Source of the DNA: Lachnospiraceae bacterium | GTDB taxonomy: Bacteria > Bacillota > Clostridia > Lachnospirales > Lachnospiraceae | Direction: 5' to 3' | Assembly (NCBI GenBank): GCA_900753685.1 | Contig: CAAEAB010000092.1 | Span: 1-6,907, forward strand | Length of the DNA stretch: 6,907 nt | In this document: positions 6,078 to 6,907 of the stretch, piece after piece | How positions within the stretch are numbered: position 1 is the stretch's first letter | How the letters are laid out: each line of letters opens with the position of its first letter | Position numbers and translations under genes: made by a program | Notes under the pieces: model-generated | Database searches by the model: none | Seen by the model: only the letters and a program-made list of their open reading frames with translations | What the model was told of the DNA's origin: nothing

Positions 6078-6503
6078 TTAAAACCTCACCAATTGAATCT
6101 TCTTCTGAATCGTCTCCGCCATCGCTTCATTACACCGAATCATAAGATTTCGCATCGTCTCATCCGGTTCCGCCTCTGCGAACACCTCCTTTGCTCTCCG
6201 AACCCATGAAACATTCAATTCCGTTCCGAAATTTAATTTGTACATGCCCAGACGGATACACTCCCGAACATCCTCATCCCGCACGCCGGTGCCTCCATGT
6301 AAAACTAGAGGAACCGACACCGCCTCGTGGATGCGCTTCAATATATCCAGACGTATATTCGTCTTTGCGCGATACATTCCATGATGGGTTCCAATCCCGA
6401 CGGCCAGTGCGTCGATTTCTGTCCGGCGGACAAATTCTGCCGCATCCTCCGGTTCTGTATAAGGATAAGTTTCAATGAACTTTCCCCTGCCGACAATCCC
6501 AAG
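6078..6503 (-). pseudogene. Class II (zinc) aldolase, C-terminal part only
   Basis: The frame reads about 141 residues of a class II fructose/tagatose-bisphosphate-type aldolase. Visible landmarks are GIVGRGKFIETYPYTEPEDAAE, DALAVGIGTHHGMY with one zinc-ligand His, LVLHGGTGV with another His and the phosphate-binding Gly-rich loop, and a KLNFGTELN strand. The terminus is KKIQLVRF. The N-terminal half, with the zinc and catalytic segment, is absent: sequence homology stops at about 6503, and the frame runs through unrelated codons to TAG at 6546-6548. An internal ATG at 6377 would give only 99 aa. Intact relatives are about 280-300 aa. The gene should lead the operon, 44 nt before the binding-protein start, and suggests cleavage of a ketose bisphosphate made from the imported sugar phosphate. 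As read, it cannot make an active enzyme. Confidence 0.85.
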
Positions 6504-6824
6504 CTTGTCCGCGCTGCACAGGCTGGCGACACCGATGCCATCGGACTAATCAAAGAATCCGGTTTCTATCTCGGTCGAGCCATCGCGCAGGCCGGAAATC
6601 TTTTCGCGCCGCAGAAAATCATTCTTTCCGGGCAGCTCGTCCAAGCCGGAAATTTGCTTTTTGACGCCCTGCAGACCCAGATAAACTCCGAATGCCTGCC
6701 AGCAATCAGCAATCACATGGAAATCATGCCTTCGCCTTTCGGTGACGACATCGGCGCCCTTGGCGCTGCCGCTCTCGTTCTCGAAAATGAATTCAATCCC
6801 ATCGCTTCAAATACGACACTCTGA
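6501..6824 (+). pseudogene. ROK-family kinase/regulator, C-terminal part only
   Basis: About 107 codons on the plus strand match the end of ROK proteins (glucokinase/NagC/XylR group). The sequence runs LVRAAQAGDTDAIGLIKESGFYLG, AIAQAGNLFAPQKIILSGQLVQAG (the 'nl-nP-viigG' strand-turn), then the closing SPFGDDIGALGAAALVLE helix and TGA at 6822-6824. Intact ROK proteins are about 300-400 aa. The ATP/sugar-binding N-terminal domain and the Cys-rich zinc motif are missing, because sequence to the left of about 6500 belongs to the aldolase on the other strand. The open frame continues left to an ATG at 6327, but that stretch is antisense aldolase and has no ROK features. Whether this was a sugar kinase or a repressor with a DNA-binding domain cannot be told from the C-terminus. 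Confidence 0.82.
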
Positions 6825-6829
6825 TAAAA

Positions 6830-6846
6830 AATAGGCTCCGCCTATT
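6830..6846 (-). terminator. Short hairpin with a T tract on the minus strand
   Basis: AATAGGC (6830-6836) and GCCTATT (6840-6846) pair perfectly around TCC. On the minus strand the stem is followed by a run of T (complement of the A run at 6825-6831), which fits a terminator for a minus-strand gene beyond the right edge. It may also add to the plus-strand terminator next to it. Confidence 0.5.
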
Positions 6847-6851
6847 CAACT

Positions 6852-6892
6852 CCCCTTCCCCTCAATCATGAGGGGTTAGGGGTTTTCTTTTG
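6852..6892 (+). terminator. Rho-independent terminator after the ROK gene
   Basis: CCCCTTCCCCTC (6852-6863) pairs with GAGGGGTTAGGGG (6870-6882) with one small internal loop and a six-base terminal loop. It is followed directly by TTTTCTTTTGTT. It lies 27 bp after the ROK stop and marks the 3' end of that transcription unit. Confidence 0.85.
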
Positions 6893-6907
6893 TTACCTTT
6901 TCCCACA

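Noticed and set aside
6327..6500. The left part of the plus-strand open frame as a real N-terminus of the ROK gene.
   Set aside because: It is antisense to clearly recognisable aldolase sequence and shows no ROK motif or ribosome binding site.

Overview
The window looks like a chromosomal piece from a Firmicute of the Clostridia/Lachnospiraceae type. The evidence is moderate G+C, strong AGGAGG-type ribosome binding sites, TTG starts, sigma-A-like promoters, a short lipoprotein signal with an acidic Thr/Glu-rich linker, and tRNAs without an encoded CCA. This placement is an inference from style, not from a database match. Almost everything is on the minus strand, so transcription runs from high to low coordinates.

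Left edge (1-427): a tRNA-Thr(UGU) cut by the window edge and a complete tRNA-Glu(UUC) behind a near-perfect promoter. The 166-bp spacer between them holds a 40-bp direct repeat that includes the first 12 nt of tRNA-Thr, flanking a degenerate CTAAG-rich tandem repeat. A rho-independent terminator separates the tRNA promoter from the next unit.

Toxin-antitoxin unit (428-1041): a Phd/YefM-type antitoxin gene overlaps a RelE/ParE-type toxin gene by 8 nt. Both use TTG starts with good ribosome binding sites. The toxin frame is interrupted by one amber codon, after which recognisable toxin sequence continues in frame to a natural stop. The promoter is clear, and a TGTACA palindrome of the kind bound by YefM lies between the -10 box and the antitoxin start.

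Main operon (1082-about 6503, minus): in transcription order, the C-terminal part of a class II aldolase, a substrate-binding lipoprotein, a fused double-domain permease, an ABC ATPase, a GmhA-like SIS sugar-phosphate isomerase and a small P-loop kinase-like protein. The transporter belongs to the family usually labelled 'iron(III)' (FbpABC/AfuABC). Its binding protein lacks the tandem-tyrosine iron ligands and has a His-Asp pair there, and its companions are sugar-phosphate enzymes. The best reading is an AfuABC-like system that imports a phosphorylated sugar, which is then isomerised, perhaps phosphorylated, and cleaved by the aldolase. The ATPase gene has an in-frame loss of roughly 75-80 codons covering the Q-loop and most of the helical subdomain, with the join exactly at a Ser-Gly-Gly shared by both edges.

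Right edge (about 6500-6907): the aldolase loses its N-terminal half at an AAGCTT. From there the plus strand carries only the C-terminal part of a ROK-family protein, followed by a strong terminator. Two truncated genes therefore abut in opposite orientations, which marks a rearrangement or assembly breakpoint. No CRISPR array, transposase or phage gene was seen.
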